A stretch of DNA of 36,075 nt from Bermanella sp. (GCA_002683575.1 NYTP01000114.1:1-36075), one strand, 5' to 3'; counted from the stretch's first letter, positions 1 to 9,038 are shown. Notes: generated by a model from the sequence alone, not told the origin. Program-made: numbers and translations.

Positions 1-295
1 CGACACCCACACGCAGCACTTGAGCCCGACCTTTAGCGGTATTTTTAACGGTTTCTTCTAACTCATAACCTAGGGAAAAAATCTCATCGGCATAGCTGAG
101 AACCTTACGACCGGTGTCAGTAATTTCTAGGTTACGCCCCACCTTTTCAAACAATGACTTGCCCAATTGTTCTTCCAATAAACGGATTTGTCCGCTGATG
201 GTTTGCGGGGTGATATGCAAGTTTTCACTGGCGCGCATGATCCCGCCTTGTTTAGCCACCACCCAGAAGTAGTGTAAATGCTTGAAATTAATCAT
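1..295 (-). CDS. nhaR: NhaR-like LysR-family transcriptional regulator (partial, N-terminal part)
   Basis: I translated this from the reverse strand; it starts at ATG 295-293 and stays open to the window edge, giving about 98 residues. The N-terminus (MINFKHLHYFWVVAKQGG) and the helix-turn-helix segment around residues 18-45 with ITPQTISGQI match the DNA-binding domain of the NhaR branch of LysR regulators, which in E. coli activates the Na+/H+ antiporter gene nhaA and other genes. The effector-binding half lies outside the window. It is divergent from the hibernation-factor-family gene, and the AT-rich 100-bp gap between them should hold both promoters. The LysR assignment is firm; the NhaR subfamily is recognised from the YFWVVAKQGG and TPQTISGQI stretches and is likely but not proven. 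Confidence 0.8.
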   Translation of the reverse strand, partial: MINFKHLHYFWVVAKQGGIMRASENLHITPQTISGQIRLLEEQLGKSLFEKVGRNLEITDTGRKVLSYADEIFSLGYELEETVKNTAKGRAQVLRVGV

Positions 296-416
296 ATTTT
301 AATACTTCGTAAAAAGCTTAGTAAATTAATAAATAATACGAATATATCTTATATTTTTTGCAGCATAGGATAAAGCTCCCAACTCAATTTATTCCCTTGG
401 GATGAAGGAGAGCAAG

Positions 417-827
417 ATGAAGATACAAGTGAATGCACGACATTTAGCCATGAGTAAAGAGCTGAAGAAGTATGTGAAGCGTCGTCTGAAATTTGCGCTG
501 GGCTCACGTTTTGATCAAGTGCAACGAGTCGAGGTGACCTTATCAGATATTAACGGCCCCAAAGGAGGGGAAGATAAACGCTGCCAAATGCTATTAAAAA
601 TGAAAGGCCAGACCGATGTGGTAATTGAAGATATTCAAGCTCAAGTCCACACGGCCATAGACCGTGCAGCTAATCGCGCGAGCCAAACAGTCACCAAACG
701 ACTTGATCGTTTACGTCATAAAGCTAAGCGAATTAAAAGTGCCATACAAGATTTTAAACAAGATAAACGAGACCGTTATTTAGAAGAAGATTTTGATGAG
801 TATGCCTTTGCATTAGGAGGTCATTGA
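417..827 (+). CDS. HPF/RaiA-family ribosome-associated protein
   Basis: This 136-residue basic protein starts MKIQVNARHL and has the beta-alpha-beta-beta-beta-alpha layout of the HPF/RaiA (S30AE) family, which binds the decoding/tRNA channel of the 30S subunit and inactivates ribosomes in stress or stationary phase. It is longer than E. coli HPF (95) or RaiA (113) because of a charged tail (about residues 105-136), but lacks the separate C-terminal dimerisation domain of long HPFs. An earlier in-frame ATG at 402 exists, but the AAGGAG at 405-410 lies inside that extension and is ideally spaced for ATG 417, so I place the start there. Its stop overlaps the next start (TGATG), implying translational coupling. 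In many gammaproteobacteria hpf sits beside rpoN; here it does not, so I give no symbol. Confidence 0.85.
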   Translation: MKIQVNARHLAMSKELKKYVKRRLKFALGSRFDQVQRVEVTLSDINGPKGGEDKRCQMLLKMKGQTDVVIEDIQAQVHTAIDRAANRASQTVTKRLDRLRHKAKRIKSAIQDFKQDKRDRYLEEDFDEYAFALGGH

Positions 828-1495
828 TGAATAGCCCCATATTGAATGAGTCGTCACGAACGACCCATTATCAACGAGAAAAAAACAAGGTGTTGAAAAA
901 CACCTACTTATTGTTGTCCATGACGCTGCTTTTTAGTGGCGCCATGGCGGCCGTGTCCATGGCCATGAATATTCCGCATCCGGGTTTATTGGTGACCTTG
1001 GTGGGATTTTTTGGATTACTGTTTGCTATTTCAAAATTTCAAAATAGCTCATTGGGTATTGTGTTGGTGTTTGCCCTCACAGGCTTTATGGGCATAACAC
1101 TTGGGCCAATCTTAAATGCCTATTTAAGTTTGCCAGGTGGCAGTAGCATTATCATGAACGCCATGGGCGCAACCGGTGCGATCTTCTTAGGTTTATCGGC
1201 CTATGTGGTGACCACCAAAAAAGACTTCAGCTTTATGAGCGGGTTTTTAGCGGTGGGTATTTTGGTGGGCTTTTTAGCCGGCCTAGGCGCGTACTTTTTT
1301 GAAATGCCGGGTTTGTCACTGGCGGTTTCAGCCATGTTTGTTTTGCTAATGTCGGGTTTGATCTTGTATGAAACCAGCAACATTGTGAACAATGGTGAGA
1401 CCAATTATGTGATGGCCACCACCACACTGTTTATTTCTATTTTTAATTTGTTCACCAGTTTACTGCATCTTTTAGGTTTCATGAATCAAGAGTGA
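827..1495 (+). CDS. Bax inhibitor-1/YccA family inner-membrane protein
   Basis: This 222-residue hydrophobic protein has about seven predicted membrane segments after a short polar N-terminus (residues 1-25). It matches the BI-1-like family; the nearest bacterial member by look is E. coli YccA, which modulates the membrane protease FtsH, while other members behave as ion or calcium leak channels. The start is ATG 827, preceded by a strong AGGAGG at 815-820; a TTG three bases earlier is not needed. It overlaps the preceding stop by one base, so the two genes are very probably one operon. A link between ribosome hibernation and membrane-protein quality control under stress is plausible but inferred only from the arrangement. 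Confidence 0.85.
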   Translation: MNSPILNESSRTTHYQREKNKVLKNTYLLLSMTLLFSGAMAAVSMAMNIPHPGLLVTLVGFFGLLFAISKFQNSSLGIVLVFALTGFMGITLGPILNAYLSLPGGSSIIMNAMGATGAIFLGLSAYVVTTKKDFSFMSGFLAVGILVGFLAGLGAYFFEMPGLSLAVSAMFVLLMSGLILYETSNIVNNGETNYVMATTTLFISIFNLFTSLLHLLGFMNQE

Positions 1496-1541
1496 ACCTT
1501 ACTGACGAGCGGTTGAACTATGTGAAAATTGGAGTGTATAA

Positions 1542-2273
1542 ATGAATATTAAAAATTTATTGAATCAGTTTTTAGGTGAATCGAATACTGGGCCTTCAAC
1601 CCATGGTCTTAGCCCATCTGCTTTAAGAGAAGCAGCCAGTAGTTTAAATCAAAAGATGGGTGGTATGGGTGGCGGTGTTGCTGTCGGTGGTATTGCGGCA
1701 CTGTTAATGAGCAGTAAAAAAGCGCGCAGTTTTGCCGGCTCAGCAGCGAAAGTCGGTGGTGCTGCACTGTTAGGTGGTTTGGCTTTTAAAGCGTTTAAAA
1801 ACTGGCAGGCCTCTAGTGCTAAGGCTCAGCCAGAGAAAACGGCTTTGAACCAGGAGCTTGCGGCATTACCGCAAACCGAAGCGACCTTTGAGTATGAATT
1901 ACAAAGTAACGCAGATTTTCAGCTTACCTTGGTCAAGGCCATGATTGCAGCGGCGAAAGCCGATGGTCATATTGATGATATTGAACAGACGCGTATTTTT
2001 GATGCGGTTGAGCAGATGCCTTCGTCCAATGATTTTAAATTCATGATGATGGATTTATTACGCTATCCCACTTCGGTGCAAGAGTTGGCGAGCGAGGTCA
2101 ATAGTCTTGAGCAAAAAACAGAACTGTATCTCATATCGTGTTTTGCCATTGACGTGGATAACGAGGCAGAAAATCGTCACTTAAATGCGTTGGCGAATGC
2201 CTTAGAGTTGCCCCATGCATTAACACTAGAGTTACAACAACAAGCTAATCAAGCTGCGCTACAAGCCGCTTAG
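1542..2273 (+). CDS. DUF533/TerB-like protein (YebE family)
   Basis: The 243-residue product has a polar N-terminus, a Gly/Ala-rich hydrophobic stretch (about residues 39-80, with repeated GG and AA pairs), and a C-terminal helical domain (about 110-240) with the TerB-like pattern MIAAAKADGHIDDIEQTRIF. This is the arrangement of DUF533 proteins such as E. coli YebE, whose function is not established; TerB-like domains bind metal through acidic residues and the DGHIDD segment fits that. It lies 46 bp after the YccA-like gene with its own GGAG Shine-Dalgarno near 1530, so it could be the third gene of the operon. A strong bidirectional hairpin follows. Confidence 0.8.
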   Translation: MNIKNLLNQFLGESNTGPSTHGLSPSALREAASSLNQKMGGMGGGVAVGGIAALLMSSKKARSFAGSAAKVGGAALLGGLAFKAFKNWQASSAKAQPEKTALNQELAALPQTEATFEYELQSNADFQLTLVKAMIAAAKADGHIDDIEQTRIFDAVEQMPSSNDFKFMMMDLLRYPTSVQELASEVNSLEQKTELYLISCFAIDVDNEAENRHLNALANALELPHALTLELQQQANQAALQAA

Positions 2274-2375
2274 TTGTTTGTTAAACCACTGGCAATAGAA
2301 GGAGGGTGCTTATCGATAAGATATAATGACAAACGTTAGTAGGCCAAAAAATCATGGGGTTGAGTCTCCACCCCA

Positions 2376-2407
2376 AAAAAAGCGAACGCCAAGGCGTTCG
2401 CTTTTTT
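2376..2407. terminator. Bidirectional intrinsic terminator
   Basis: The stem AGCGAACGCC (2381-2390) pairs with GGCGTTCGCT (2393-2402) around an AA loop. It is flanked by A-runs on the left and T-runs on the right, so it can stop transcription from both the DUF533 gene (plus) and the FadL-type gene (minus), whose 3' ends converge here. Confidence 0.85.
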
Positions 2408-2425
2408 ATTTGCTTAACACTTAGT

Positions 2426-3664
2426 TTAAAAAGCCACTGCAAATGTGACTTCATACTGTTCCATTTCGATTTCAATATCCTGTTGTGCATAAAGAGGATT
2501 CGCGCCTTTAACCGATTTAGACGGTGAATACACAAAGCTTACGGCATAGTTGGTTGTGCCATCTAGGCTGAACTCATAACCGGCGGTGTAGTGCCATTGC
2601 TGAACACCCGGTGCCAGAATATTAAATAGCACTTCGCTTTCATCAATCGGTTGCTCGCCATAGCTTACACCGGCACGAAACGTATTTTTGTTTTCGCCTT
2701 TTATGGCTAAGCCCAGTTTAACGATTTCCATGTCATTCCAACCAAAACCGGCGCCGTTTTCGCTGCCCAAAGGCGCAGACATAATATTAGGCATAAGTGG
2801 GTTGGCAACAGAGGCAATATCAGAATACTGAATCACTTGATAATCCAGTGCCACTGTTAGATTGGCATCGTCGTAAGCCACACCCAGGTTATAAGTGGCC
2901 GGCACATCAAAATCACCGCCTTGTGCAAATAGGCCGGCGTAGTCATCAAACTTGGCAAAGTTAATTTCTGTTTGATAGCTGGCACCCAATGCAATATTGG
3001 CATTCACTTGATGGGCAATACCAACACGTGCGCCGTAACCGAATACAGTATCGTGACCGTTATTAGTGAGGTTATCGCTATCATTAGACATTGGAGAAAA
3101 GTTGGCAAGCCCCTTAGCTTCAAAGCTTTGTACACCGATGATCGGCGCCACACCCACTTGTGTAGATGGTGTTAAACGATAAGCAAAAGCGGTGTTAATA
3201 AATAACTGGCTTAGGTCGACACCGGTGTCACCGGCACCAAATACTGGGCTGTTGTAATCAGTATTCATACCACCGTTACCGTAAACACTGACATTGAATG
3301 CAAGGTCAGCGTTGATGTCTTGCTGGTAAGCAAAAGACGGCACTAAGAAGTACTCGCTACCAGACTCGGTATTACCCAATGCCAGCGGGAATTGGCCTTT
3401 AACAGCATCGCTTCCATCTGCACCCGTAATGGTAAATTCACGTTGAGGGTTAAACACGCTCACAGCCAAGGTCACGTCATCTTTCACTGAGAACAAGGTG
3501 GCAGGGTTAACAGCACCCGCCAAACCGTCTTGTGCCATTGCCGTGCCTGTGCTGCCCATGGCAATGCTATTTTGACCATAACCTAAACGGAAGTAACCGT
3601 TGGTGGCTTGCGCGCTGATGGTGACGCTTAATAACGAAAGTGCAAATACGGATTGGATCTTCAT
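2426..3664 (-). CDS. OmpP1/FadL/TodX-family outer-membrane transporter
   Basis: The 412-residue product has a signal peptide (MKIQSVFALSLLSVTISAQA, cut before TNGYF), then a long run of alternating polar and hydrophobic strands ending in a C-terminal Phe, the usual signature of an outer-membrane barrel. The mature N-terminus with GYGQNSIAMGSTGTAMA is the hatch-domain pattern of the OmpP1/FadL family, which moves long-chain fatty acids or aromatic hydrocarbons across the outer membrane. The open frame extends ten residues upstream, but AAGGG is correctly placed for the ATG at 3664-3662. Length is in the family range (about 400-450). Substrate cannot be told from sequence. It stands alone between a terminator and an AT-rich upstream region. 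Confidence 0.87.
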   Translation of the reverse strand: MKIQSVFALSLLSVTISAQATNGYFRLGYGQNSIAMGSTGTAMAQDGLAGAVNPATLFSVKDDVTLAVSVFNPQREFTITGADGSDAVKGQFPLALGNTESGSEYFLVPSFAYQQDINADLAFNVSVYGNGGMNTDYNSPVFGAGDTGVDLSQLFINTAFAYRLTPSTQVGVAPIIGVQSFEAKGLANFSPMSNDSDNLTNNGHDTVFGYGARVGIAHQVNANIALGASYQTEINFAKFDDYAGLFAQGGDFDVPATYNLGVAYDDANLTVALDYQVIQYSDIASVANPLMPNIMSAPLGSENGAGFGWNDMEIVKLGLAIKGENKNTFRAGVSYGEQPIDESEVLFNILAPGVQQWHYTAGYEFSLDGTTNYAVSFVYSPSKSVKGANPLYAQQDIEIEMEQYEVTFAVAF

Positions 3665-3816
3665 AGGATGGCCCTTCATTTTAGTTGGGCGCATTATCCT
3701 GAATGCTTGTTGTTCAATCCAATAATATAGTATTAGGTTTATATAACTAATATGAATATTAATGACCTTGGTAAAACGACTTAACGCTTATAAAAACACA
3801 AGCAAGCCAGTTGGCT

Positions 3817-5574
3817 TTAGGAAAGCTCTTGTGTGCCTTTGATTAAGTCGGACCAGGCTTGATGATGGCTCAGGTAAATCTGGCCAGTAAGAGCGAGAAT
3901 AAATGGACTACGTTTGAGCTTGTCCATAACGGGGCCTTTTACTTCTGACAGGTGAAATTGGATACCTGCTTCTTTTAAAAAGTGATTACTCATTAATAAA
4001 CTTTCAATGGCACTGGCGTCGATATCATTGATGGCTGAGCAATTTAGAATGAGATGTTTGGCGCGCGGCGCATCAGCCACCAGTTCATTGATTTTATCGG
4101 TTAAAAAACGAGCATTGGCAAAGTACAAGCTTGCATCAATGCGTATGGAAATAACATGTTCGTTGGTAATGACCTTATGACGATTCACATTACGATAATG
4201 CTCGGTATTGGGAATTTGCCCTAAGATAGCCACATGGGGAAAGCTTGAACGATATAAATGTAAGATGATCGATACCATGATGCCGGCAATTAACCCCCAC
4301 TCAAGCCCTTGAGTTAATGTGAGGATAAAGGTGATCAACAGCGCAGAAAAATCACGGGCACTGTAGCGATAAGTCCGTTTGATGGCATCAAAATCAAACA
4401 AAGACACCACTGCTAGTACAATCATGGCCGCTAGCGTTACCTTAGGTAGATAAAACAAATATGGCGTTAACAACAAACAACTTAGAAAAATACTTATGGC
4501 CGTCAGGCCGCTGGCCGCCGGTGTTTTTGCCCCCGCATTAAAGCTCACCGCTGAACGAGATAAACTAGCAGAAACCGGAAAGGCACCACTTAACCCGGCT
4601 GAAACATTAGAGACACCCAGTGCGATGGCTTCTGTATTTGGATTGATGCGTTGGCGTTGTTTGGCGGCAAAGGTTTGTGCCGCAGACAAAGAACTGATAA
4701 ACCCTATGATGCTGATCAATACTGCGGAATGAAGCAGTTCTTGCCAATCTATCTGACTCAGATTTAACGCATGCCAGTGAGGCAACCCTATGCTGGGTAA
4801 ACCACTGGGAATATCCCCGATAATTTGCACCCCTAGGGTGTCAAGTTTCCAAAACACAACTGCAAAAATAGACAGGACAATGGCCAAAACCGGGGTGGCT
4901 TTACTCAAGCTAGCGCTCAGTAATGCCTTGCCAGTGAGTTTAAATATGACCCTTTGCAACAGCTTAGGCACAAAATATAAAAACACGATTAAGGAAACAC
5001 TAAGAGCCACACTAACGTTATTAATGTGCTCGTGCTTAATCCACACCTGTTGCAGTAATTCAAAAATAGTATCGCCCTTAATGGCGACCCCTAATAAGCT
5101 ACCCAGCTGACTGGAACCAATAATAATGGCCGAGGCGCAAATAAATCCGGTCACTACGGGAAAGCTTATAAAATTGGTTAAAAACCCCAATCGAAATATA
5201 CCAAAGCCCAATAAACAGGCACCGGATAACAACGCCAAAGTACTCGCCGCAATCACCATTTGATCTAGGTTGTAATGGTATTGAGCAAATCCAGTACCCA
5301 GAGCCGTTGCTGTCATAATGGACGTAATGGCAAACGGCCCGACAGATAAAGGCCCGCTGGAACCCAGTAAGGCGTAAGCGACTAAGGGTAATAAGCTGGC
5401 ATATAAACCAGTTTGTGGCGGCAAGCCTGCCAGCATGGCATAAGCAAGGGATTGCGGGATTAACATCATACTGATGACCAATGCCGCAATGGCATCATCC
5501 GCTAAGGTGACTTTATTGTAAGACCGTGCCCAACTTAAAAAGGGCAAGATACGATCAAGCTTGCTTGGCTGCAT
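3817..5574 (-). CDS. SulP-family anion transporter with STAS domain
   Basis: The 585-residue protein has about 10-14 membrane segments in residues 20-435, including the SulP signature region SLAYAMLAGLPPQTGLYAS near the N-terminus and the PVSASLSRSAVSFNAGAKTPAAS stretch (about 335-355), which is typical of substrate-site loops. Residues about 470-570 form a soluble STAS domain with NCSAINDIDASAIESL. SulP proteins carry sulfate, bicarbonate, dicarboxylates or other anions; the sequence does not fix which. The start has no clear Shine-Dalgarno, but the N-terminus fits the family and no better start is visible. A plausible extended -10 lies at 5609-5617. No carbonic anhydrase or sulfur-assimilation gene is adjacent to suggest a substrate. 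Confidence 0.88.
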   Translation of the reverse strand: MQPSKLDRILPFLSWARSYNKVTLADDAIAALVISMMLIPQSLAYAMLAGLPPQTGLYASLLPLVAYALLGSSGPLSVGPFAITSIMTATALGTGFAQYHYNLDQMVIAASTLALLSGACLLGFGIFRLGFLTNFISFPVVTGFICASAIIIGSSQLGSLLGVAIKGDTIFELLQQVWIKHEHINNVSVALSVSLIVFLYFVPKLLQRVIFKLTGKALLSASLSKATPVLAIVLSIFAVVFWKLDTLGVQIIGDIPSGLPSIGLPHWHALNLSQIDWQELLHSAVLISIIGFISSLSAAQTFAAKQRQRINPNTEAIALGVSNVSAGLSGAFPVSASLSRSAVSFNAGAKTPAASGLTAISIFLSCLLLTPYLFYLPKVTLAAMIVLAVVSLFDFDAIKRTYRYSARDFSALLITFILTLTQGLEWGLIAGIMVSIILHLYRSSFPHVAILGQIPNTEHYRNVNRHKVITNEHVISIRIDASLYFANARFLTDKINELVADAPRAKHLILNCSAINDIDASAIESLLMSNHFLKEAGIQFHLSEVKGPVMDKLKRSPFILALTGQIYLSHHQAWSDLIKGTQELS

Positions 5575-5608
5575 AAAAATAAAACGAAAGTGTTTGAGGT
5601 GTGTGAAA

Positions 5609-5617
5609 AGTATAGCA
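5609..5617 (-). promoter_or_regulatory. Probable extended -10 promoter of the SulP gene
   Basis: On the minus strand the bases read TGCTATACT, an extended -10 (TGn plus five of six bases of TATAAT), 35 bp upstream of the SulP start. No good -35 is seen at the usual distance, which extended -10 promoters can tolerate. Confidence 0.45.
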
Positions 5618-5757
5618 GCCCACCATTAAATAAACGTATGGGAATAACTGTTAATGTATATCGATATGCACAGCTGTGTGCGTGCTGATTATAAGTAGCA
5701 CGTTAGGCGTGTTGATAGACGTGTTTTTTGCAAGTTGTGTGAAGACAAAAAGAAGGG

Positions 5758-5785
5758 CATCACGCCCAGTAAAATGGGCGTGATG
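5758..5785 (-). terminator. Hairpin terminator after the glutaredoxin-like gene
   Basis: A perfect 11-bp inverted repeat (CATCACGCCCA at 5758-5768, its complement at 5775-5785) with a 6-base loop lies just past the stop codon of the 5795-6214 gene. On the minus strand it is followed by CCCTTCTTTTTG, a moderate U-rich tail. Confidence 0.65.
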
Positions 5786-5794
5786 GGCAAGCTA

Positions 5795-6214
5795 TTAACT
5801 GGCTTTTGCTAGGCTTGGTTCTAATTCGATACGGGTGTGGCCATCTGCAATGTTTTGCAAATAAGCAATAATGTCTTTGGATTCATACATCCATTGGCTT
5901 GTGCCATCTAGGTGTGTGATTTTCAAACATGGCACTTTTAATTTGCCCCCTTGGTTTTCTAGCTCGTAAGCAAATTCAGCGTTACGTTTAGCATCACGTA
6001 ATTCAATGTTCAAATTATTGCGCTTCATGGCCCAGCGTACTTTGACACAAAAAGGGCAAGCGGCGTATTGATATAATGCCAGTTGCTGACATTGTTCATC
6101 CATATCGTTTTGTTTTTCTGTGCTGCGCTTAGTGCCTTTTGGGCGGTAACAGAAATCGGCGATTAAAATGATTTGCGCCAATACAAAGCGTATGCTCATC
6201 CAAAAATATTTCAT
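5795..6214 (-). CDS. Membrane-anchored glutaredoxin/GST-N-like protein
   Basis: The 139-residue product has an N-terminal hydrophobic segment (about residues 5-22), a basic linker (RPKGTKRSTEKQ), then a thioredoxin-fold domain (about 45-128) with the dithiol motif CPFC at 53-56, the KVPCL cis-proline region and a C-terminal YLQ helix. This is the glutaredoxin or glutathione-S-transferase N-terminal fold; the retained CPFC favours a disulfide reductase role over a true GST. The linker charge puts the catalytic domain on the cytoplasmic side by the positive-inside rule (inference). The ATG at 6214 has AAGG about 8 bases upstream. It follows the DEAD-box helicase gene on the same strand by 47 bp, so they may be co-transcribed. 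Confidence 0.78.
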   Translation of the reverse strand: MKYFWMSIRFVLAQIILIADFCYRPKGTKRSTEKQNDMDEQCQQLALYQYAACPFCVKVRWAMKRNNLNIELRDAKRNAEFAYELENQGGKLKVPCLKITHLDGTSQWMYESKDIIAYLQNIADGHTRIELEPSLAKAS

Positions 6215-6261
6215 ATTAAACCTTACTTTTAAAGTTAAAAAGAATTCAAAATTAAACGGGA

Positions 6262-7605
6262 TTAAGAATCGCGTTTAGGCTTAAACGGTGCACTGCCATC
6301 ACCAAAGCGTGGGGACGCCGGTTTTTTCGCAGCGGGTTTTTTAATGCCCGTTTTTGCGCCAGCCGGTTTCTTGCCTGCTTTTTTAGCTGTCGGTTTTTTG
6401 CTGTCTTTTTTCTTCGACGGCTTTTTACCCACCGGCTTACCATTGGACTTCATGTGTTTCGGGCCTTTGTATTTGCCCTCTAAGCCCTTGGCTTTTTTCG
6501 CCGTCATTTCAATACGTAAGTAGCGCTCTATGGCACACTTTAAATTCCATTCAGTATGATCAACCAACGAGACGGCTAAGCCTTGTTCGCCAGCACGCCC
6601 TGTTCGGCCAATGCGGTGAACATAGTCATCGCCACTGCGCGGCATATCAAAGTTTACAACTAGGTCAATTTGTTTCACATCAAGACCACGTGCCGCCACA
6701 TCGGTGGCCACAAGTACATCAAACGTGCCTTGCTTCATGCGCGTCATCACATGGTTTCGCTCATCCTGCGTCATGTCGCCTTGTAAAACTGCGGCATTAA
6801 TATTGTGGTATTCAAGAAAATGATACAGGCTTTCTGCTTTTATTTTTGTATTAACAAAAATGATCGCTTGGCGGAAATCGCGGTTGGATAATAGCCACGT
6901 AAGTAGGCGCTGTTTATGTTTGTCATCATCACCGAGCATCACTTGTTGTTCGATGTTTTCGTGCTCGCCTTTGAAGTTATCCACGAGGATATTTTTAGGT
7001 TCGTTCAACACGGTTTGAATAATGTCATGCATACCACGTTGTTTTAAAGTGGCAGAAAACAGCATGGTTTGACGTTGCTTGTAAGTACATTGGCTCGCAA
7101 TGTTAAGCACGTCTTCAGAGAAACCCATGTCCAGCATGCGGTCGGCTTCATCTAGAACCAATACTTCTACGTCTTCAAGAAGGTTTTCGGTTTTACCCAT
7201 GTGTTCCAGTAAACGACCAGGGGTCGCGATAATAATTTCAGGGTTTTTACGGAACAACGCCGCTTGGAATTTAAACTCCTGACCACCGGTAATTGATGCG
7301 GCTTGTATATTGCTAAACTTGGCTAAGGCTTCGGTTTGTTTGAGTAATTGGCGGGCCAGTTCTCGGGTGGGCACAAGAATCAGCGCACGGGTTTTGGAGT
7401 TCGGTGCAGCCTTGGTTAACAACTGGTTAAGGATGGGCAGCAAGAACGCTGCACTTTTGCCACTGCCGGTTTGCGCGCAGACCATAAGGTCCTTGTGCTG
7501 TAGCGCATCAGGAATTGCCTGATGCTGAACAGGGGTCGGGGTTTTGAAGCTCAAGGCTTCAACGGCTTTTAACAATGGGGGTTGCAGATCAAACGATGTA
7601 AACAA
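6262..7605 (-). CDS. DEAD-box ATP-dependent RNA helicase (SrmB-like)
   Basis: From a TTG at 7605 the product is 447 residues and begins FTSFDLQPPLL, the normal Q-motif opening. Motifs in order: Q-motif with TPVQ near 24-27, Walker A AQTGSGKS 44-51, PTRELA 79-84, ATPGR 127-131, DEAD 152-155, SAT 184-186, and HRIGRTGRAG 330-339. The tail from about 370 is rich in Lys, Pro and Ala and likely binds RNA. The ITGG, MPRSGDDYVHRIGRTGRAG and tail type resemble SrmB, a helicase acting in 50S assembly, though RhlE-type members are also similar. The open frame reaches back to 7749, but that part (MGDKTRISPK onward) looks non-coding and no ATG lies near the Q-motif. The TTG has no clear Shine-Dalgarno, so the start is uncertain. 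Confidence 0.85.
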   Translation of the reverse strand: MFTSFDLQPPLLKAVEALSFKTPTPVQHQAIPDALQHKDLMVCAQTGSGKSAAFLLPILNQLLTKAAPNSKTRALILVPTRELARQLLKQTEALAKFSNIQAASITGGQEFKFQAALFRKNPEIIIATPGRLLEHMGKTENLLEDVEVLVLDEADRMLDMGFSEDVLNIASQCTYKQRQTMLFSATLKQRGMHDIIQTVLNEPKNILVDNFKGEHENIEQQVMLGDDDKHKQRLLTWLLSNRDFRQAIIFVNTKIKAESLYHFLEYHNINAAVLQGDMTQDERNHVMTRMKQGTFDVLVATDVAARGLDVKQIDLVVNFDMPRSGDDYVHRIGRTGRAGEQGLAVSLVDHTEWNLKCAIERYLRIEMTAKKAKGLEGKYKGPKHMKSNGKPVGKKPSKKKDSKKPTAKKAGKKPAGAKTGIKKPAAKKPASPRFGDGSAPFKPKRDS

Positions 7606-7864
7606 GTTCAAATACCAGTATAAATTTTGCGCGAATTCTACCAGAAAACCACAAAAGTGGTGAGCATATCTCACTTTGAGCCTGAAATTCTCCGCGCATT
7701 TGATGATTGTCGAACAGGTTTTTGGGCTAATGCGTGTTTTATCCCCCAATATTGGCGTTTACACCTATGCTTTATGCAACGCAGCGTTCGATATGAGGCT
7801 ATAGCCAGTGAGCCGCCATGGGGTTTTAATAGGCCCAGTTTCATTTCAATCTATAGGAGTCACC

Positions 7865-8869
7865 ATGATTAATGCATTTGCCGCGAAACAAGCAAAAGGG
7901 CCACTAGAGCCATTTCAGTATGAGCCAGGTGAGCTTGGCGGCCAAGAAGTCGAAATTGACGTGCACTATTGCGGCGTGTGCCATAGTGATGTGAGCATGT
8001 TGGATAACGAGTGGGGGTTTAGCCAATACCCATTAGTGGCGGGCCATGAGGTGGCCGGTGTGGTCAGTCAAGTGGGAGCACAGGTCACGCACTTAAAAGC
8101 AGGGGATCGTGTTGGCTTGGGTTGGCACAGTGCTTATTGTAACCATTGTGAGAGTTGCATGACTGGCGACCACAACCTGTGTGGTACTTCTAGCCCAACG
8201 ATCATAGGTCGCCATGGTGGCTTTGCCGATAAGGTACGTGCGCAAAGCACCGCGGTTGTGAAACTGCCTGAGCAGCTCGACATGAGTTATGCCGGCCCAC
8301 TATTTTGTGGCGGCGTGACCGTTTACAACCCTATGGTGCAGTTTGATTTAAAACCCACTGCCCGTGTAGCGGTAATTGGTATTGGTGGTCTTGGCCACAT
8401 GGCGCTGCAATTTTTGAATGCCTGGGGTTGTGAAGTAACCGCGTTTACCTCAAACCCAGACAAAGAAAAAGAAGCGCTTGAACTGGGTGCCCATAAAACC
8501 CTGAATTCAAAAGATGCCGCTCAGTTAGAAGCGGCGGCCGGCAGTTTTGATATGATTATTTCCACGGTGAATGTATCCCTGAACTGGGATGCCTACATGG
8601 GCACATTGCGCGCTAAAGGACGTTTGCACTTTGTAGGTGCGGTTCTTGAGCCATTGAAGCTGAGTGTCTTCCCTATGATGTTGGCTCAGCGTAGTGTGTC
8701 GGCTAGCCCTGTGGGCAGCCCAGCGGTGATTGCTGAAATGTTAGAGTTTGCTGTTCGCCATGGCATTAAGCCGCAGATTGAGTTGTTTGATAAAGATAAA
8801 ATCAATGACGCCATTGATCACGTACGTGATGGTAAGGCCCGTTACCGTGCGGTGGTGAAATTTAAGTAA
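7865..8869 (+). CDS. ahr: NADPH-dependent aldehyde reductase Ahr (zinc-type alcohol dehydrogenase)
   Basis: The 334-residue medium-chain dehydrogenase has catalytic-zinc ligands C39, H61 and C148, structural-zinc cysteines C92, C95, C98 and C106, and the Rossmann motif GIGGLG at 172-177. Stretches such as [17 protein letters not shown] and [16 protein letters not shown] closely match E. coli Ahr (YjgB) as I remember it; that enzyme reduces many aldehydes to alcohols with NADPH. The start is ATG 7865 with TAGGAG just upstream; the frame is open further left to 7808 but has no ribosome site there. The gene is divergent from the helicase gene. The role is probably detoxification or fatty-aldehyde reduction; no pathway partner is adjacent. 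Confidence 0.9.
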   Translation: MINAFAAKQAKGPLEPFQYEPGELGGQEVEIDVHYCGVCHSDVSMLDNEWGFSQYPLVAGHEVAGVVSQVGAQVTHLKAGDRVGLGWHSAYCNHCESCMTGDHNLCGTSSPTIIGRHGGFADKVRAQSTAVVKLPEQLDMSYAGPLFCGGVTVYNPMVQFDLKPTARVAVIGIGGLGHMALQFLNAWGCEVTAFTSNPDKEKEALELGAHKTLNSKDAAQLEAAAGSFDMIISTVNVSLNWDAYMGTLRAKGRLHFVGAVLEPLKLSVFPMMLAQRSVSASPVGSPAVIAEMLEFAVRHGIKPQIELFDKDKINDAIDHVRDGKARYRAVVKFK

Positions 8870-9029
8870 TCATAAGCCTGCTATAAAAAACCGATCACAG
8901 GCAGTTAGGCCCACTAGCTGTCTGTGACTCCCTCAATTATTTATATGGTTTTAGTCCCGTTTCTTTAGTTATTAACGCCCTTCTTTTATCTTTTCTCTTA
9001 TTGCCAGCGAGTATTTTTATTTGGATGTA

Positions 9030-9038
9030 TGCTATAAG
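9030..9038 (+). promoter_or_regulatory. Probable extended -10 promoter for nhaP2
   Basis: TGCTATAAG is an extended -10 element 51 bp before the antiporter start codon. No convincing -35 hexamer is at 17 bp. The 219-bp gap between ahr and nhaP2 also holds a 10-bp stem with one G-U pair (8895-8927) without a T-run. Confidence 0.4.

Noticed and set aside
2281-2535. Open frame of 84 codons on the minus strand near the FadL-type gene
   Set aside because: It spans the terminator and the FadL 3' end in another frame, has no ribosome site and no protein-like pattern.
7608-7749. N-terminal extension of the DEAD-box helicase
   Set aside because: The extra 48 residues do not look like a family domain, there is no ribosome site at the distal start, and the Q-motif opening begins at about 7605.
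8895-8927. Intrinsic terminator after ahr
   Set aside because: A 10-pair stem with one G-U is present but no T-run follows, so I only mention it under the nhaP2 promoter.
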